Origin: Thermoflavifilum sp.
Lineage (GTDB): Bacteria; Bacteroidota; Bacteroidia; Chitinophagales; Chitinophagaceae
Length of the DNA: 64,000 nt
Direction: 5' to 3'
Assembly (NCBI RefSeq): GCF_014961315.1
Contig: NZ_CP063141.1
Location: forward strand, 372,001 to 436,000
The notes beneath the pieces are model-generated. The model had not been told where the DNA came from and searched no databases. It saw nothing but the letters and a program-made list of their open reading frames with translations. Below are positions 19,497 to 30,072 of this stretch, one piece after another (position 1 is the first letter of the stretch; each line of letters starts with the position of its first letter). A program made the position numbers and the translations under genes.

Positions 19497-19730
19497 TTAT
19501 CGTGCAGATGCTGAAGTCTGGCTCAGCTGCTGTTTTTCTTTTTCCGCCTGTTCCAGACGGGAAAGTTTACGGTCAATGCTGATGAGGTAGAGCAACACAC
19601 CCAGCCATATCACCACAATTACGGCCACCACCACGTAAATCTTTCCATTGCTGCGCATCAGGGTAGCCATTTCCGGGCCATTGGGTTGAACCTGAAGCAT
19701 AGACGATGTGATATGGAAAATCGTAGTCAT
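19497..19730 (-). CDS. ccmD: CcmD-like small membrane protein
   Basis: A 77-residue protein with one transmembrane helix (residues about 32-52) followed by a charged coiled stretch. Small size, single helix and position right after ccmC identify it as the CcmD partner of the heme-handling CcmABC complex. Its ATG overlaps the ccmC stop by 4 bases (ATGA), implying coupled translation. Sequence identity of CcmD is always low, so context carries the call. Confidence 0.72.
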   Translation of the reverse strand: MTTIFHITSSMLQVQPNGPEMATLMRSNGKIYVVVAVIVVIWLGVLLYLISIDRKLSRLEQAEKEKQQLSQTSASAR

Positions 19731-20389
19731 GAAAGCAGGGATTTGAGTTTAAGTCGACGCAGGCGAATGCGAATTTCAGCCACCCAGATGCCCAGCAATA
19801 TCCATCCTACTACGGCCGGATAAAATACTTTTCTCAGCTCATTATCCAGATCATACTGACTGAAAGCCGGATTGCCACCATTGCCGGGATGTAAGGAATC
19901 GGTCATTCGCGGAATGATGAAGATGAGCGGGAAAAGCATGGCAAAAGCAAAAATATTGTACACCGCACTCACCCTGGCTCGTTTATCTATATCCGTGAAG
20001 GAGCTACGCAATACGAAATACGCAAAATACATGAGCAACGCAATGGCCGTACACAGTTGTTTGATATCATCGCTCCAGGGCGCTCCCCAGGTATAATTGG
20101 CCCAGATAGCCCCGGTAATTAAACCCAGTACACCAAACAATAACCCCACATTGGCTGTTTCAACCGCCACAATATCCTTATCCAGCGAGCCCCTGCCCAG
20201 ATATTGAATGGAACTCACACAGGAAATACCCAACAACACAATCATGGTAAACCACATCGGTACGTGGAAGTGCAGATTACGGATGGTTTCGTTGAGGATA
20301 TCCTTGGCAGGAACCGGCATCAGCATACCTGCAATCAACGTGTAAAACAACAGGATGATGCACAATGCCTTCCACCAGTATGCTTTCAT
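19727..20389 (-). CDS. ccmC: heme transport/cytochrome c maturation permease CcmC
   Basis: An integral membrane protein of 220 residues with six predicted helices and a WWD-like periplasmic heme-binding segment (ANYTWGAPWSDDIK). It presents heme to CcmE during cytochrome c maturation. It lies between ccmB, 171 bases upstream, and ccmD. ccmA is not in the window. Confidence 0.88.
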   Translation of the reverse strand: MKAYWWKALCIILLFYTLIAGMLMPVPAKDILNETIRNLHFHVPMWFTMIVLLGISCVSSIQYLGRGSLDKDIVAVETANVGLLFGVLGLITGAIWANYTWGAPWSDDIKQLCTAIALLMYFAYFVLRSSFTDIDKRARVSAVYNIFAFAMLFPLIFIIPRMTDSLHPGNGGNPAFSQYDLDNELRKVFYPAVVGWILLGIWVAEIRIRLRRLKLKSLLS

Positions 20390-20560
20390 GATATGCAGCT
20401 GATTGATTCGGTCCTCAAAACTACTACAAGTTTCCCGGATTCAACGCCTTTTTAACCTTTTGTTTATCCGATAAATTACCGATAAAAATCAGGATTGCTC
20501 AATAAAACAAAACAGTTGTTAGGTGATGGCCAATCAAGCACATGCAACGATGAATTTTGT

Positions 20561-21220
20561 TTAATTTTTCCACAGATAAGGAAATAAGATCAAAGAAAGG
20601 GCGATGATAAATACATCGAGGCTGCCCAGCATCCACCACATGCTGGTAAGGCCGGGTTGATACACTTCCTGAAAAGCAACTTCAGAAATGCGCGTAAGCA
20701 ATATCAACAACGGAATCATGACAGGGAATCCCAGAATAGCCATCAAAGCCGCATTCTGTCCGGCCCGTGAGGCTATGGCCGCCAGCAGCGTAAAAGCAAG
20801 GCCTAAACTGCCACCCCCCATCACACATAACCCCAGAAAATAGCCTAATCGAATCAGGGGATTACCTAAAAACCAGAGATACAATACCCAGCAGAGCAAA
20901 CTCATCACCGCCATCAGCAATACGTGATACAACATTTTACCTATCATGAACACCTCAGGACTGCACAGGGGATAATAAAACAACATTCTGCCCGGCGTTT
21001 CCTGCAGAAAGCTTCGTGCAACGGCATTTACACTGATAAACAAAAGGGTTACCCAGAATAACGCATTCCACACCTTATCCGCAGGTCGGTGCAACAGCAT
21101 ATACATGACAAAAACAGTAGAAGCCACATACAGCAACAAACCATAAAAGGCATATTTCTGTCGCCATTCCTGCATCAGGTCTTTTTTCACCAGGGTGAGT
21201 ATCTGTAGGATATTCCGCAT
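20561..21220 (-). CDS. ccmB: heme exporter permease CcmB
   Basis: A 219-residue membrane protein with about six hydrophobic helices and the N-terminal LVKKDLMQEWRQKYAF segment typical of CcmB. With CcmA it forms the ABC part of system I cytochrome c maturation. First gene of the minus-strand run ccmB-ccmC-ccmD-dehydrogenase. Confidence 0.86.
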   Translation of the reverse strand: MRNILQILTLVKKDLMQEWRQKYAFYGLLLYVASTVFVMYMLLHRPADKVWNALFWVTLLFISVNAVARSFLQETPGRMLFYYPLCSPEVFMIGKMLYHVLLMAVMSLLCWVLYLWFLGNPLIRLGYFLGLCVMGGGSLGLAFTLLAAIASRAGQNAALMAILGFPVMIPLLILLTRISEVAFQEVYQPGLTSMWWMLGSLDVFIIALSLILFPYLWKN

Positions 21221-21459
21221 GGGATAAGCTTCACATGAAGGATGCGTGATGAATCAAAATTACTTCGCTCATCAAAAATATGTTTTTTGAAAGATTGCTT
21301 TCCAATCGCAAGCATCTTCTTCGATACGATATCAACTTGTGTGGCACCCTTCAGGCATAGATAAGCAAAAAATGATGCATAATGGAGTAAAATACTGCAA
21401 ACACGAAATTTTTCATGGATTTTACTTGAAATGTTACCCTGGATGGAAGGATTTCTTCA

Positions 21460-21467
21460 TACCTTTG
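21460..21467 (+). promoter_or_regulatory. -7 box of the GtrA-like gene
   Basis: TACCTTTG matches TAnnTTTG. The transcript would start near 21474, which makes the ATG at 21485 the real start and excludes the in-frame ATG at 21431. Confidence 0.5.
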
Positions 21468-21484
21468 CGGCATTTGAGCGTGAT

Positions 21485-21976
21485 ATGCGTATCAGGCAGG
21501 TTATTCTTCAGATAATTGATTTCTTTTACTGGCCGATATTTCGTTCATGGCTACCGCGGCGCACCTTCCGATATTTGTTTTGTGGAAGCTTTTCCAATGG
21601 TGTGGATATTTTGATGTATTTTATCAGTTATCATTTCATTCTGCATGAGCAGATGTTGCGGTTGGGATTGCTTACCATCAGTGCGCCCATTGCAGCCTTT
21701 TTGATGGCATTCTGTGTAAGTTTTCCCACCGGATTTTCCTTATCAAAATTTATTGTGTTTCCTGAATCAGCATTAAAAGGTCGTGTGCAGTTGTTTCGTT
21801 ATTTATTGCTTGTGGGTGCATGCATCGTGTTGAATTATGTGTTTTTAAAATTATTTGTAAATACCTGGCACTGGTATCCAACCATGGGCAAAATAGCCAC
21901 CACGGTGCTTGTAGCCACTTTCAGTTTTCTTACGCAAAAACATTTTACCTTTCGCATCAAAACCCAGCCGGCTTGA
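21485..21976 (+). CDS. GtrA-like membrane protein
   Basis: About 163 residues with four hydrophobic helices and the GtrA features: FRYLFCGSFSNGVDILMYF in the first helix and FLTQKHFTFR at the end. GtrA proteins are thought to help move polyprenyl-linked sugars across the inner membrane. A matching GtrB-like glycosyltransferase with C-terminal helices is encoded at 46657 but not next to it. Start chosen from the -7 box at 21460. Confidence 0.82.
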   Translation: MRIRQVILQIIDFFYWPIFRSWLPRRTFRYLFCGSFSNGVDILMYFISYHFILHEQMLRLGLLTISAPIAAFLMAFCVSFPTGFSLSKFIVFPESALKGRVQLFRYLLLVGACIVLNYVFLKLFVNTWHWYPTMGKIATTVLVATFSFLTQKHFTFRIKTQPA

Positions 21977-21990
21977 TTGTTGCAATGGCA

Positions 21991-22563
21991 TCACGATTTG
22001 CCTTCAAGAAAACATTTACGGCAACGCGGTTCATAGATATCTTTCTCGCCAAGCAACACGGTTTGCTCATGCGTGGTTTTGCGATAAGAATAGCTTGCAA
22101 TATTGCCGCACCGCACGCAGATGGCGTGTAACTTGGTGATATATTCCGCCTTTGCGAGCAAGGCCGGCATCGGGCCGAAGGGCCTGCCCTGGAAATCCAT
22201 GTCGAGCCCGGCCACAATGACCCTTATACCACGAAAGGCAAGCTGGTCGCATACATCCGGTAACCCTTCATCAAAAAACTGGGCTTCATCAATGCCAATT
22301 ACCTGGGCATCCGCGCACAGCAACAACAATTGATGCGAATGATGAACAGGAATGGAAGGAATGGTGTTTTCATCGTGCGAAACGATGTGTTGCTCATGAT
22401 AGCGCACATCCATGGCAGGCTTGAATATTTGCACTTTCTGCTGTGCAATCTGCACCCGGCGCAGTCGGCGAATCAGTTCTTCGGTTTTACCGGAAAACAT
22501 GGAACCACAAATCACCTCAATCCAGCCGATGTTTTCACCCGGCATCATAGGTTCAATAAACAT
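21991..22563 (-). CDS. tdk: thymidine kinase
   Basis: Salvages thymidine by phosphorylation. Type II kinase of 190 residues with P-loop GSMFSGKT (about residues 20-27), DEAQFF, and two Cys pairs (CVRC and CRKC) that bind structural zinc. It ends 14 bases from the convergent GtrA-like gene and is divergent from the next gene with a 39-base gap. Confidence 0.95.
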   Translation of the reverse strand: MFIEPMMPGENIGWIEVICGSMFSGKTEELIRRLRRVQIAQQKVQIFKPAMDVRYHEQHIVSHDENTIPSIPVHHSHQLLLLCADAQVIGIDEAQFFDEGLPDVCDQLAFRGIRVIVAGLDMDFQGRPFGPMPALLAKAEYITKLHAICVRCGNIASYSYRKTTHEQTVLLGEKDIYEPRCRKCFLEGKS

Positions 22564-22602
22564 AATATCCCGATTTTTGTATCGTATTTCAATATCAAAG
22601 TC

Positions 22603-23208
22603 ATGCCCATTCCTTCAGAAATTGCTGCGCTAATTGATCGACTGCAGGCTTTAAAGCAGCAACAGGCCGATCTACCAGACCTGTTAAACTGTACACATAC
22701 TTTGTATCAACAGCTGCTACAGGCTATCACGGCGCATCACCTGCAAACCGCATCGTCGCGCACCTCGCATGTCGCTGTAATACCGCCAAACGACAAGCAG
22801 GCATCCCTTCCCTCCATCACCCCTGCTGAGCCCTCGCCTGAAACAACTACCGCAACCTCACCGCTACTGCAGGAAATCAATGAACGCATCGGCATAAAAA
22901 GCCCTTCACTAAACGATCAATTGAAAACTCCGGCTACTGAGCTTGCCGAGACGCTGAGCTATGCCCCTGTACCTGATTTGCGCAAAGCTATCGGCATCAA
23001 CGATCGTTTTTTATTCATCACCGAATTATTTGCGCACAATCATCAGGAGTATGAGCAAGCTATTGAAACGCTCAACAGCTGCACATCCTGGGATGAGGCC
23101 CGGCAATGGATTACCCATCATCTGCAAACCCGTTATGCTTGGAAAAGCGATCATCCCGCAGTTCAGGCTTTTTATGAAGTTGTCAAAAAACGATTCTCCG
23201 TCAGATAA
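22603..23208 (+). CDS. conserved hypothetical protein with [11 protein letters not shown] motif
   Basis: A 201-residue protein: an N-terminal helical part, a low-complexity Ser/Thr/Pro linker (about residues 50-95), and a conserved C-terminal domain starting near [20 protein letters not shown] recognise the C-terminal motif as common in Bacteroidota hypothetical proteins; its function is unknown to me. The last 37 bases overlap the end of waaA on the other strand. Confidence 0.72.
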   Translation: MPIPSEIAALIDRLQALKQQQADLPDLLNCTHTLYQQLLQAITAHHLQTASSRTSHVAVIPPNDKQASLPSITPAEPSPETTTATSPLLQEINERIGIKSPSLNDQLKTPATELAETLSYAPVPDLRKAIGINDRFLFITELFAHNHQEYEQAIETLNSCTSWDEARQWITHHLQTRYAWKSDHPAVQAFYEVVKKRFSVR

Positions 23209-24428
23209 TTCAGGATTTTCCCGGTGGCGCCGGCATGTGCCTGTACATACCTTTGGGCTGTTGCACCCACGGCATCCAGATCTGTACTGGCCAGGGCATG
23301 CATTGTCCGGGCAAGGGTGTGTATATCTTTTATCGAAAACGCTGCACCCTGTTGAACCAGGTCTCTTGCCTCAAGAAACGACCCGTAACGCGGACCAAAT
23401 ACGACGGGAATGCCATATACGGCCGCTTCCAGCACATTGTGAATACCTGCGCCGAACCCTCCTCCCACATAAGCAAGCCATCCATAAGCATATAACCGCG
23501 ATAACAAACCCATTTTATCCACCACAAGCAAACTACAGGAATCAGAATGCTCATCAGCCGTAGGTTCCCAGGAGCTATACCGAACAGCGCTGCCCGGCCA
23601 GGATGCGAGTAACTGCTCGATGCGCCTGTGCTGAATTTCATGGGGCACCACGATCAGTGGATGCTGCAACCCAAAACGAATTGCATAGTCACACCATAGT
23701 TGTTCATCTTCCGGCCAGGTACTGCCTGCTACAATGGCCTTTCGCCCCTGCAAAAAACTTTCCACCACACGATCGGGTTGCCACCGGGCTGCAATTTGCA
23801 CCACCCTGTCGAACCGGGTATCACCACTTACCTCTACCCGATGTACACCATGTTGCTTGAGCCATAGGGCTGACGCGGCATCCTGAACAAAAATATGGCT
23901 AAAACCTTTCAACCACCTGACAAAAAACGGCATGTAAAGCCTGTAAAAAAAAGATTGATGTTTAAACCGTGCTGAAATCAGAATGGAAGGAATATGGCGT
24001 TGTTGCAGGGCATGGATATATCCCCACCAGAATTCATATTTGACAAATATGGCGAGATGTGGACGTATCTTGTCTATAAAATCCTGAGCCTTACCCGGTA
24101 AATCTGCGGGGAGATAGCATACGCAATCGGGCAGGGCATCTGTTTTTCTGGACTCATATCCCGAAGGGGAAAAGAAGGTGACGATTAAAAAGCTATGCGG
24201 ATCATGTTTGCGAATCGCCTCCAGTACAGGCCTGCCCTGCTCATATTCTCCAGCCGAAGCACAATGCATCCACACACGCTGGCGATTTTGCGGGAATGTC
24301 AACGTCTTCATGCGCTGGCGTTGTAGCCTGCGTCCCTGCACCCATAACCTTGCCTTGGGCATCCAGAGGGCTGCCAGTTGAATCCCCCACACATAGAACC
24401 TGATTGCCAGGTGATAAAGCCAGCGCAT
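23172..24428 (-). CDS. waaA: 3-deoxy-D-manno-octulosonic acid (Kdo) transferase
   Basis: Attaches Kdo to lipid A precursor at the inner membrane. The 418-residue product has the N-terminal membrane anchor, WMHCASAGEYEQ (the family catalytic Glu region), KYEFWWGY and SGDTRFDRV. Its presence shows an LPS-type outer membrane. A possible -7 box (TATTTTTG on the minus strand, 24436-24443) lies 8 bases upstream of the ATG, close for a promoter. Confidence 0.92.
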   Translation of the reverse strand: MRWLYHLAIRFYVWGIQLAALWMPKARLWVQGRRLQRQRMKTLTFPQNRQRVWMHCASAGEYEQGRPVLEAIRKHDPHSFLIVTFFSPSGYESRKTDALPDCVCYLPADLPGKAQDFIDKIRPHLAIFVKYEFWWGYIHALQQRHIPSILISARFKHQSFFYRLYMPFFVRWLKGFSHIFVQDAASALWLKQHGVHRVEVSGDTRFDRVVQIAARWQPDRVVESFLQGRKAIVAGSTWPEDEQLWCDYAIRFGLQHPLIVVPHEIQHRRIEQLLASWPGSAVRYSSWEPTADEHSDSCSLLVVDKMGLLSRLYAYGWLAYVGGGFGAGIHNVLEAAVYGIPVVFGPRYGSFLEARDLVQQGAAFSIKDIHTLARTMHALASTDLDAVGATAQRYVQAHAGATGKILNYLTENRFLTTS

Positions 24429-24514
24429 GGTCTGGCAAAAATAATTCCTTCACCGGAATAGGCTGTTTTTCTTATCGGGCAAAACCGCCCCCGAGCCCTC
24501 TCCACGTATTTTAG

Positions 24515-24522
24515 TAAGTTTG
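24515..24522 (+). promoter_or_regulatory. -7 box of the DegT aminotransferase gene
   Basis: TAAGTTTG matches TAnnTTTG, 20 bases before the ATG at 24542. No -33 element is obvious. Confidence 0.5.
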
Positions 24523-24541
24523 CCTCCAATCTACAACAAAC

Positions 24542-25678
24542 ATGGCCATGCAAACACCCATTCAAATGGTGGACCTGAAAAGGCAATACCAGAAAATTAA
24601 ATCCGAGATCGATGAAGCCATATCCGAAGTACTGGAGAGCGGCATGTTTATTCAGGGGCCTGCTGTTAAAAAATTTGCGGAACACCTGCAGGAATACCTG
24701 GAAGTCAAGCACGTCATCCCCTGCGCCAATGGCACCGATGCATTGCAGATTGCCATGATGGCGCTGGAGCTACAGCCCGGAGATGAAGTGATTACACCTT
24801 CATTTACCTACATTGCCACGGCCGAGGTAATCGCCTTGCTGAGGCTTAAACCCGTGTTTGTAGATGTGGACCCACACACGTTTTGCCTGGATGTGGAGGC
24901 CATACGTGAGGCCATCACTCCCCGCACACGTGCCATCGTACCCGTGCATTTGTTCGGCCAGAGTGTGGATATGGAGCCTTTGTTAGCGCTTGCTGAAGCC
25001 CACCAGATCGCCGTGATTGAAGATAATGCTCAGGCCATCGGTTGCAACTATCGGTGCGCTGACGGCTCCTCAAAAAAAACCGGCACCATGGGCCATATCG
25101 GCTGCACCTCGTTTTTTCCTTCTAAAAATTTAGGTGCGTATGGCGATGCGGGCGCTCTGTGTACTCAGGATGATGCTTTAGCCGACAAAATGCGCATGAT
25201 TGCTAACCATGGCCAGAGCCAGCGCTATTATCACGACCGGATCGGCTGCAACTCCCGCCTGGATAGCATTCAGGCTGCTATTCTGGACGTAAAGCTGCGT
25301 TACCTGGATCAATACATCGCTGCACGTCAGCAGGCTGCAAACCGCTATGATACCGGATTTGCGGATATTCCGGAAATCACCATACCTTATCGTGCTACTT
25401 ATTGCACCCATGTGTTTCATCAATATACCATTCTGGTGCCTCCTCATCAACGAGAGGCCCTGCAGCAATACCTGGCTCAGCATGGTATTCCAACCATGAT
25501 TTATTATCCGGTTCCCTGCCACCGGCAAAAAATGTTTACTTCCCTGCCTTATGTGGCTCATTCCCTAAAAACAACAGAATGGCTTTCGGAACGCGTGCTA
25601 TCTTTACCCATGCATACGGAACTCGATGAGGAACAACAAAATTTTATCATCGAGCAAATCCATCGTTTTTTTGATTGA
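24542..25678 (+). CDS. DegT/DnrJ/EryC1/StrS family sugar aminotransferase
   Basis: A PLP-dependent aminotransferase of 378 residues acting on a keto sugar nucleotide. It shows ANGTDALQIA, PVHLFGQ, EDNAQAIG and the PLP lysine K195 in FFPSKNLG. It resembles the WbpE/WlbC type that aminates UDP-2-acetamido-3-keto-hexuronate. No matching dehydrogenase of that pathway is next to it, so the exact substrate stays open. It opens the sugar-nucleotide region but is separated from ugd by 299 bases. Confidence 0.88.
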   Translation: MAMQTPIQMVDLKRQYQKIKSEIDEAISEVLESGMFIQGPAVKKFAEHLQEYLEVKHVIPCANGTDALQIAMMALELQPGDEVITPSFTYIATAEVIALLRLKPVFVDVDPHTFCLDVEAIREAITPRTRAIVPVHLFGQSVDMEPLLALAEAHQIAVIEDNAQAIGCNYRCADGSSKKTGTMGHIGCTSFFPSKNLGAYGDAGALCTQDDALADKMRMIANHGQSQRYYHDRIGCNSRLDSIQAAILDVKLRYLDQYIAARQQAANRYDTGFADIPEITIPYRATYCTHVFHQYTILVPPHQREALQQYLAQHGIPTMIYYPVPCHRQKMFTSLPYVAHSLKTTEWLSERVLSLPMHTELDEEQQNFIIEQIHRFFD

Positions 25679-25977
25679 TGATTCAGGATAAAATGAAACA
25701 TGAAGTGTGGTCAGTAACTCAAATGGTGTTTATTTCAATAAGCAAAGTATAGGCATGAAAATACCGTTCATCCTGTGTTCGGGAAATATACCTGTGTTTA
25801 ATTTTACGCATACAAGTTTTATTCGTTTATGCAAATGAATGCTTTTACCTTTTCACAAGTAAAAAACACTATCTGCTTGCCCCTAAAATCAAGACGCAAT
25901 TTTTATCCGCCCAACCTATTATTTTCATATCAAGCCATGCAAACATTTCATTATTTCACCCCTAAAATGTTAGCCCC
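25679..25977. other. 299-base AT-rich intergenic region
   Basis: Between the aminotransferase and ugd there is no open frame of note and no clear hairpin with a T run. A promoter for ugd is expected here, but I see no good TAnnTTTG at a sensible distance from the ATG. Confidence 0.5.
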
Positions 25978-27285
25978 ATGAAGATTACGATTGTTGGTAC
26001 GGGCTATGTAGGCCTGGTAACCGGAACCTGTTTTGCCGAAAGTGGCAACTATGTAACCTGTGTGGATGTAGATCAGGAAAAAGTCAACAAACTGAAAAAC
26101 GGTATCATCACCATTTTTGAGCCGGGGCTGGAAAAGCTTTTCCTGCGCAATCTACGGGATGGACGATTGCATTTCACCCAGTCACTGGAAGAAGGTATTG
26201 ATGACTCGGATGTGGTATTTCTGGCTTTGCCCACGCCCCCCGGAGCCAATGGTGAAGCCGATCTGTCGTATGTTTTACAGGTTGCCGAACAACTGGGCAA
26301 GCTTCTAAAAAAATATACGGTTATCGTGGCCAAGAGCACCGTACCGGTGGGCACCTGCGCAAAGGTGAAAGAAACCATAGCCCGGCATACACAGGTAGCG
26401 TTTGATGTGGTTTCCAATCCGGAGTTTCTGCGCGAAGGTGTAGCTGTGGAAGATTTTATGAAACCCGATCGGGTGGTTATCGGTACGGATTCCGAACGAG
26501 CACGGAAAATCATGTATGAACTATACGCACCCTTTGTGCGCCAGGGCAATCCTATTCTGTTCATGGATATTCCTTCAGCCGAGCTTACCAAATATGCCGC
26601 CAATGCTTTTCTGGCCATGAAGATTTCATTCATGAATGAAATCGCCATTTTATGTGAACGCCTGGGAGCTAATGTGGATATGGTTCGAAGAGGTATTGGC
26701 AGTGATAGTCGTATCGGCAAGCGCTTTCTGTTCCCCGGCATCGGCTACGGCGGGAGTTGCTTCCCCAAAGATGTGCAGGCCCTTGTACAATCGGCCCGAT
26801 GTGTGGGTTACGATTTTAAAATCTTGCAAGCCGTGATGGAAGTCAACGAACGACAAAAGACATATTTGATTCCTTCCATCCTGAAATATTTTCACGGTGA
26901 TATTCATGGAAAACGCTTTGCCGTATGGGGACTCGCTTTTAAACCCAATACCGATGATATTCGCGAAGCACCAAGCTTATACATCATCCGGGAATTGCTT
27001 GCGCATGGGGCTACGGTGAGGGCTTTTGATCCGGAAGCCATGCATAATGTACGCAAACAGTTAGGCGACCAGATTGAATATGCCAACGATCAATATCATT
27101 GTCTGGAAGGTGCCGATGCATTGATTATTGCCACCGAGTGGAATGAATTTCGTACGCCCGATTTTGATCGCATACGGAGTTTGCTCAAACAAAAAGTTAT
27201 TTTTGACGGCCGAAACCTGTTTGAACTGGAGAAAATGCAAGAAGAAGGGCTTCATTACATCAGCATAGGTCGTAAACCTGTATGA
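25978..27285 (+). CDS. ugd: UDP-glucose 6-dehydrogenase
   Basis: Oxidises UDP-glucose to UDP-glucuronate with two NAD. The 435-residue product has the N-terminal [15 protein letters not shown], the SNPEFLREG segment and the catalytic cysteine in [10 protein letters not shown]. It is followed by a UDP-glucuronate decarboxylase, so the pair would make UDP-xylose for surface polysaccharide. Confidence 0.94.
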   Translation: MKITIVGTGYVGLVTGTCFAESGNYVTCVDVDQEKVNKLKNGIITIFEPGLEKLFLRNLRDGRLHFTQSLEEGIDDSDVVFLALPTPPGANGEADLSYVLQVAEQLGKLLKKYTVIVAKSTVPVGTCAKVKETIARHTQVAFDVVSNPEFLREGVAVEDFMKPDRVVIGTDSERARKIMYELYAPFVRQGNPILFMDIPSAELTKYAANAFLAMKISFMNEIAILCERLGANVDMVRRGIGSDSRIGKRFLFPGIGYGGSCFPKDVQALVQSARCVGYDFKILQAVMEVNERQKTYLIPSILKYFHGDIHGKRFAVWGLAFKPNTDDIREAPSLYIIRELLAHGATVRAFDPEAMHNVRKQLGDQIEYANDQYHCLEGADALIIATEWNEFRTPDFDRIRSLLKQKVIFDGRNLFELEKMQEEGLHYISIGRKPV

Positions 27286-27307
27286 TAACCCCAAAAGTAT
27301 AGCTACC

Positions 27308-28279
27308 ATGGAAAGAAAACGTATTCTGATTACCGGAGCCGCGGGTTTCCTGGGTTCACACCTGTGCGACCGCTTTGTGCAGGAAGGCTTTCACGTCATT
27401 GGCATGGATAATTTGTTGACCGGCAGCCTTCGCAACATTGAGCATTTATTCCCGCTGGAAAATTTTGAATTTTATTACCACGATGTGACGAAGTTTGTGC
27501 ATGTACCCGGCCGGCTGGATTATATCCTGCATTTTGCTTCACCTGCCAGTCCGATTGATTATTTACAAAAACCCATTCAAACGCTGAAAGTGGGCTCACT
27601 GGGTACACACAACCTGCTGGGTCTGGCAAAAGAAAAAAAAGCACGGATTCTGGTGGCTTCCACTTCAGAAGTATATGGCGACCCAGAGGTGCACCCGCAA
27701 CCCGAAGAATACTGGGGGCACGTGAATCCTGTGGGGCCGCGCGGTGTGTACGATGAGGCCAAACGTTTTATGGAATCTATCACCATGGCCTATCACAACT
27801 TCCATGGACTGGACACGCGCATTGTTCGCATTTTCAATACCTACGGTCCACGCATGCGCCTCAACGATGGCCGGGCTTTACCCGCCTTTATGACTCAGGC
27901 GCTTACCGGGCAGGACCTGACCGTGTTTGGCGACGGCTCTCAAACCCGCTCGTTCTGCTATGTGTCCGACCTGGTAGAAGGCATCTATCGATTGCTGTTC
28001 AGCGATTATCATTTACCCATGAATATTGGCAATCCCGATGAAATAAGCCTGCTGGATTTTGCAAAAGAAATTTTAGAACTTACGGGAAGTAAACAAAAAA
28101 TCGTTTTTAAACCCTTACCCACCGACGATCCCAAACAACGCCGGCCCGATATCACCAAAGCCCGAACCATCCTGGGCTGGGAACCGAAGGTGAGCCGGCA
28201 CGAAGGCTTGCGCCTTACGCTGGAATATTTCAAAAAACACCTCGACGAATTGAAACCCACGCTTGCTCAAAACACTTGA
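27308..28279 (+). CDS. UDP-glucuronate decarboxylase (UDP-xylose synthase type)
   Basis: A 323-residue extended short-chain dehydrogenase with [28 protein letters not shown] and the YxxxK pair in YDEAKR. The segments [15 protein letters not shown] and [10 protein letters not shown] are typical of UDP-xylose synthases. It follows ugd by 22 bases and uses its product. A close relative acting as another epimerase cannot be fully excluded. Confidence 0.9.
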   Translation: MERKRILITGAAGFLGSHLCDRFVQEGFHVIGMDNLLTGSLRNIEHLFPLENFEFYYHDVTKFVHVPGRLDYILHFASPASPIDYLQKPIQTLKVGSLGTHNLLGLAKEKKARILVASTSEVYGDPEVHPQPEEYWGHVNPVGPRGVYDEAKRFMESITMAYHNFHGLDTRIVRIFNTYGPRMRLNDGRALPAFMTQALTGQDLTVFGDGSQTRSFCYVSDLVEGIYRLLFSDYHLPMNIGNPDEISLLDFAKEILELTGSKQKIVFKPLPTDDPKQRRPDITKARTILGWEPKVSRHEGLRLTLEYFKKHLDELKPTLAQNT

Positions 28280-28285
28280 ACACCT

Positions 28286-29359
28286 ATGGAAAAAACCATC
28301 TTGATTACTGGCGGTGCAGGATTTATCGGTTCACATGTGGTGCGCTGGTTCGTGCATCATTATCCGCAATACCAGATCCTGAACCTGGATTTGCTTACCT
28401 ATGCAGGTAACCTGGAAAATCTTGCCGATATCGAACATCAACCGAATTATCGGTTTATCAAAGGCGATATTACCGACGAACATTTTATTGAGGACTTATT
28501 TACGCAATACCCGATTGATGCAGTCATTCATCTGGCGGCGGAGAGTCATGTGGATCGTTCGATTATGGACCCGCTGGCTTTTGTTCGTACCAATGTGTTA
28601 GGTACCGCCGTGTTGCTCAATGCCTGTCGTCGCCACTGGACATCAGATCCGGAAAAACATTTGTTTTATCAGGTTTCTACCGATGAAGTGTATGGTTCAC
28701 TGGGGCCAACAGGATATTTTTCTGAACAATCTAAATATGACCCGCGTTCGCCTTATGCAGCATCAAAAGCCGGTGCCGATCATCTGGTACGTGCTTATTT
28801 TCATACCTATCAATTGCCTGTCGTCATCTCCAACTGCTCGAATAATTACGGGCCCTATCAATTTCCGGAAAAATTGATTCCGCTTGTTATCCGAAATGTG
28901 CAACAAAATAAACCGGTGCCCGTGTATGGCAGGGGCGAGAACGTGCGCGACTGGCTATGGGTAGAAGATCATGTACGGGCCATTGATTTAATATTCCACC
29001 GCGGTAAAAGAGGAGAAACATACACCGTTGGCGGACATAACGAATGGAAAAACATCGACCTGGTGAAGTTGATCTGTAGATGTATGGATGAGAAATTAGG
29101 TCGGGCTCCAGGTAGCAGTGAACAGTTAATTACCTTCGTGAAAGATCGAGCCGGGCATGATCTGCGCTATGCTATTGATGCATCGCGTATTCGTCAGGAG
29201 CTGGGATGGCAACCCACCATCAGCTTTGAAGAAGGCATTCGCCGCACGATCGACTGGTATCTTTCTCATCAGGAATGGCTGGAACATGTAACCAGCGGCA
29301 GTTATCAACAATATTATGAACAACAGTATATCTTGCGCGAACATACACAACCTTCTTAA
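28286..29359 (+). CDS. rmlB: dTDP-glucose 4,6-dehydratase
   Basis: Second step of dTDP-rhamnose synthesis. The 357-residue product has TGGAGFIGSHVVRWF, HLAAESHVDRSI, STDEVYGSLG and the YxxxK pair in YAASKAGADH. The gene starts 6 bases after the decarboxylase. rmlA and rmlD are not in the window. Confidence 0.95.
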   Translation: MEKTILITGGAGFIGSHVVRWFVHHYPQYQILNLDLLTYAGNLENLADIEHQPNYRFIKGDITDEHFIEDLFTQYPIDAVIHLAAESHVDRSIMDPLAFVRTNVLGTAVLLNACRRHWTSDPEKHLFYQVSTDEVYGSLGPTGYFSEQSKYDPRSPYAASKAGADHLVRAYFHTYQLPVVISNCSNNYGPYQFPEKLIPLVIRNVQQNKPVPVYGRGENVRDWLWVEDHVRAIDLIFHRGKRGETYTVGGHNEWKNIDLVKLICRCMDEKLGRAPGSSEQLITFVKDRAGHDLRYAIDASRIRQELGWQPTISFEEGIRRTIDWYLSHQEWLEHVTSGSYQQYYEQQYILREHTQPS

Positions 29360-29361
29360 CC

Positions 29362-29916
29362 ATGCCATTTGAAGCCACTGCATTTGAAGGTCTATGCATT
29401 TTTACGCCAGAAGTATTTTACGATGATCGAGGTTATTTTTTTGAAAGCTACAACCAGCAGGTGTTTGCACAATCAGGTTATGCCATTCAATTTGTACAGG
29501 ATAATCAGGCCTTTTCAAAATATGGCGTCATCCGCGGTTTACATTATCAACGCCCACCCCATGCACAATCTAAATTAATTCGTGTATTACGAGGTAAAAT
29601 TCTGGATGTGGTCGTTGACCTTCGTCCTGCTTCAGCTACTTATCGCAAAGTGTTTACGGTGGAATTAAGCGAAGAAAACAAAAAGCAGCTGTTTGTCCCC
29701 AGAGGCTTTGCACACGGCTATGCCGTGCTTTCCGCGACCGCTGAAGTCCTGTACAAATGCGATGCTTTTTACCATCCTGAAAGTGAAGAAGGTGTTCGTT
29801 ATGATGATCCCGATTTACATATCGACTGGCAGATACCTGTTCATCAACGCATCATCAGTATCAAAGACCAACGACTGCCATGGCTCAGCCAGCTGCCTGT
29901 TTATGAAATATGGTAA
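29362..29916 (+). CDS. rmlC: dTDP-4-dehydrorhamnose 3,5-epimerase
   Basis: Third step of dTDP-rhamnose synthesis. The 184-residue cupin has the catalytic His in VIRGLHYQ and the later FVPRGFAHGYAVLS segment. It starts 2 bases after rmlB and ends the plus-strand operon just before the terminator at 30019. Confidence 0.95.
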   Translation: MPFEATAFEGLCIFTPEVFYDDRGYFFESYNQQVFAQSGYAIQFVQDNQAFSKYGVIRGLHYQRPPHAQSKLIRVLRGKILDVVVDLRPASATYRKVFTVELSEENKKQLFVPRGFAHGYAVLSATAEVLYKCDAFYHPESEEGVRYDDPDLHIDWQIPVHQRIISIKDQRLPWLSQLPVYEIW

Positions 29917-30018
29917 AACAGGTTTTAAAACCATGCGCATGAAACCTTCTTTTGAATAAATCCACGCGGACTGAATGAAGCGGTCAGTTGCATGATGGGA
30001 TGCTTGTGATTAAAATGA

Positions 30019-30050
30019 AAAACCTCCTGTTGCAGCGCACAGGAGGTTTT
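30019..30050. terminator. bidirectional intrinsic terminator between rmlC and rpoC
   Basis: A perfect 12-bp stem (30019-30030 with 30039-30050) with an 8-base loop. The stem starts with AAAA and ends with TTTT, so it can end transcripts from both sides: the sugar-nucleotide operon on the plus strand and the rpoBC operon on the minus strand. Confidence 0.85.
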
Positions 30051-30072
30051 GATATTGACGGGAGTCCAGTTG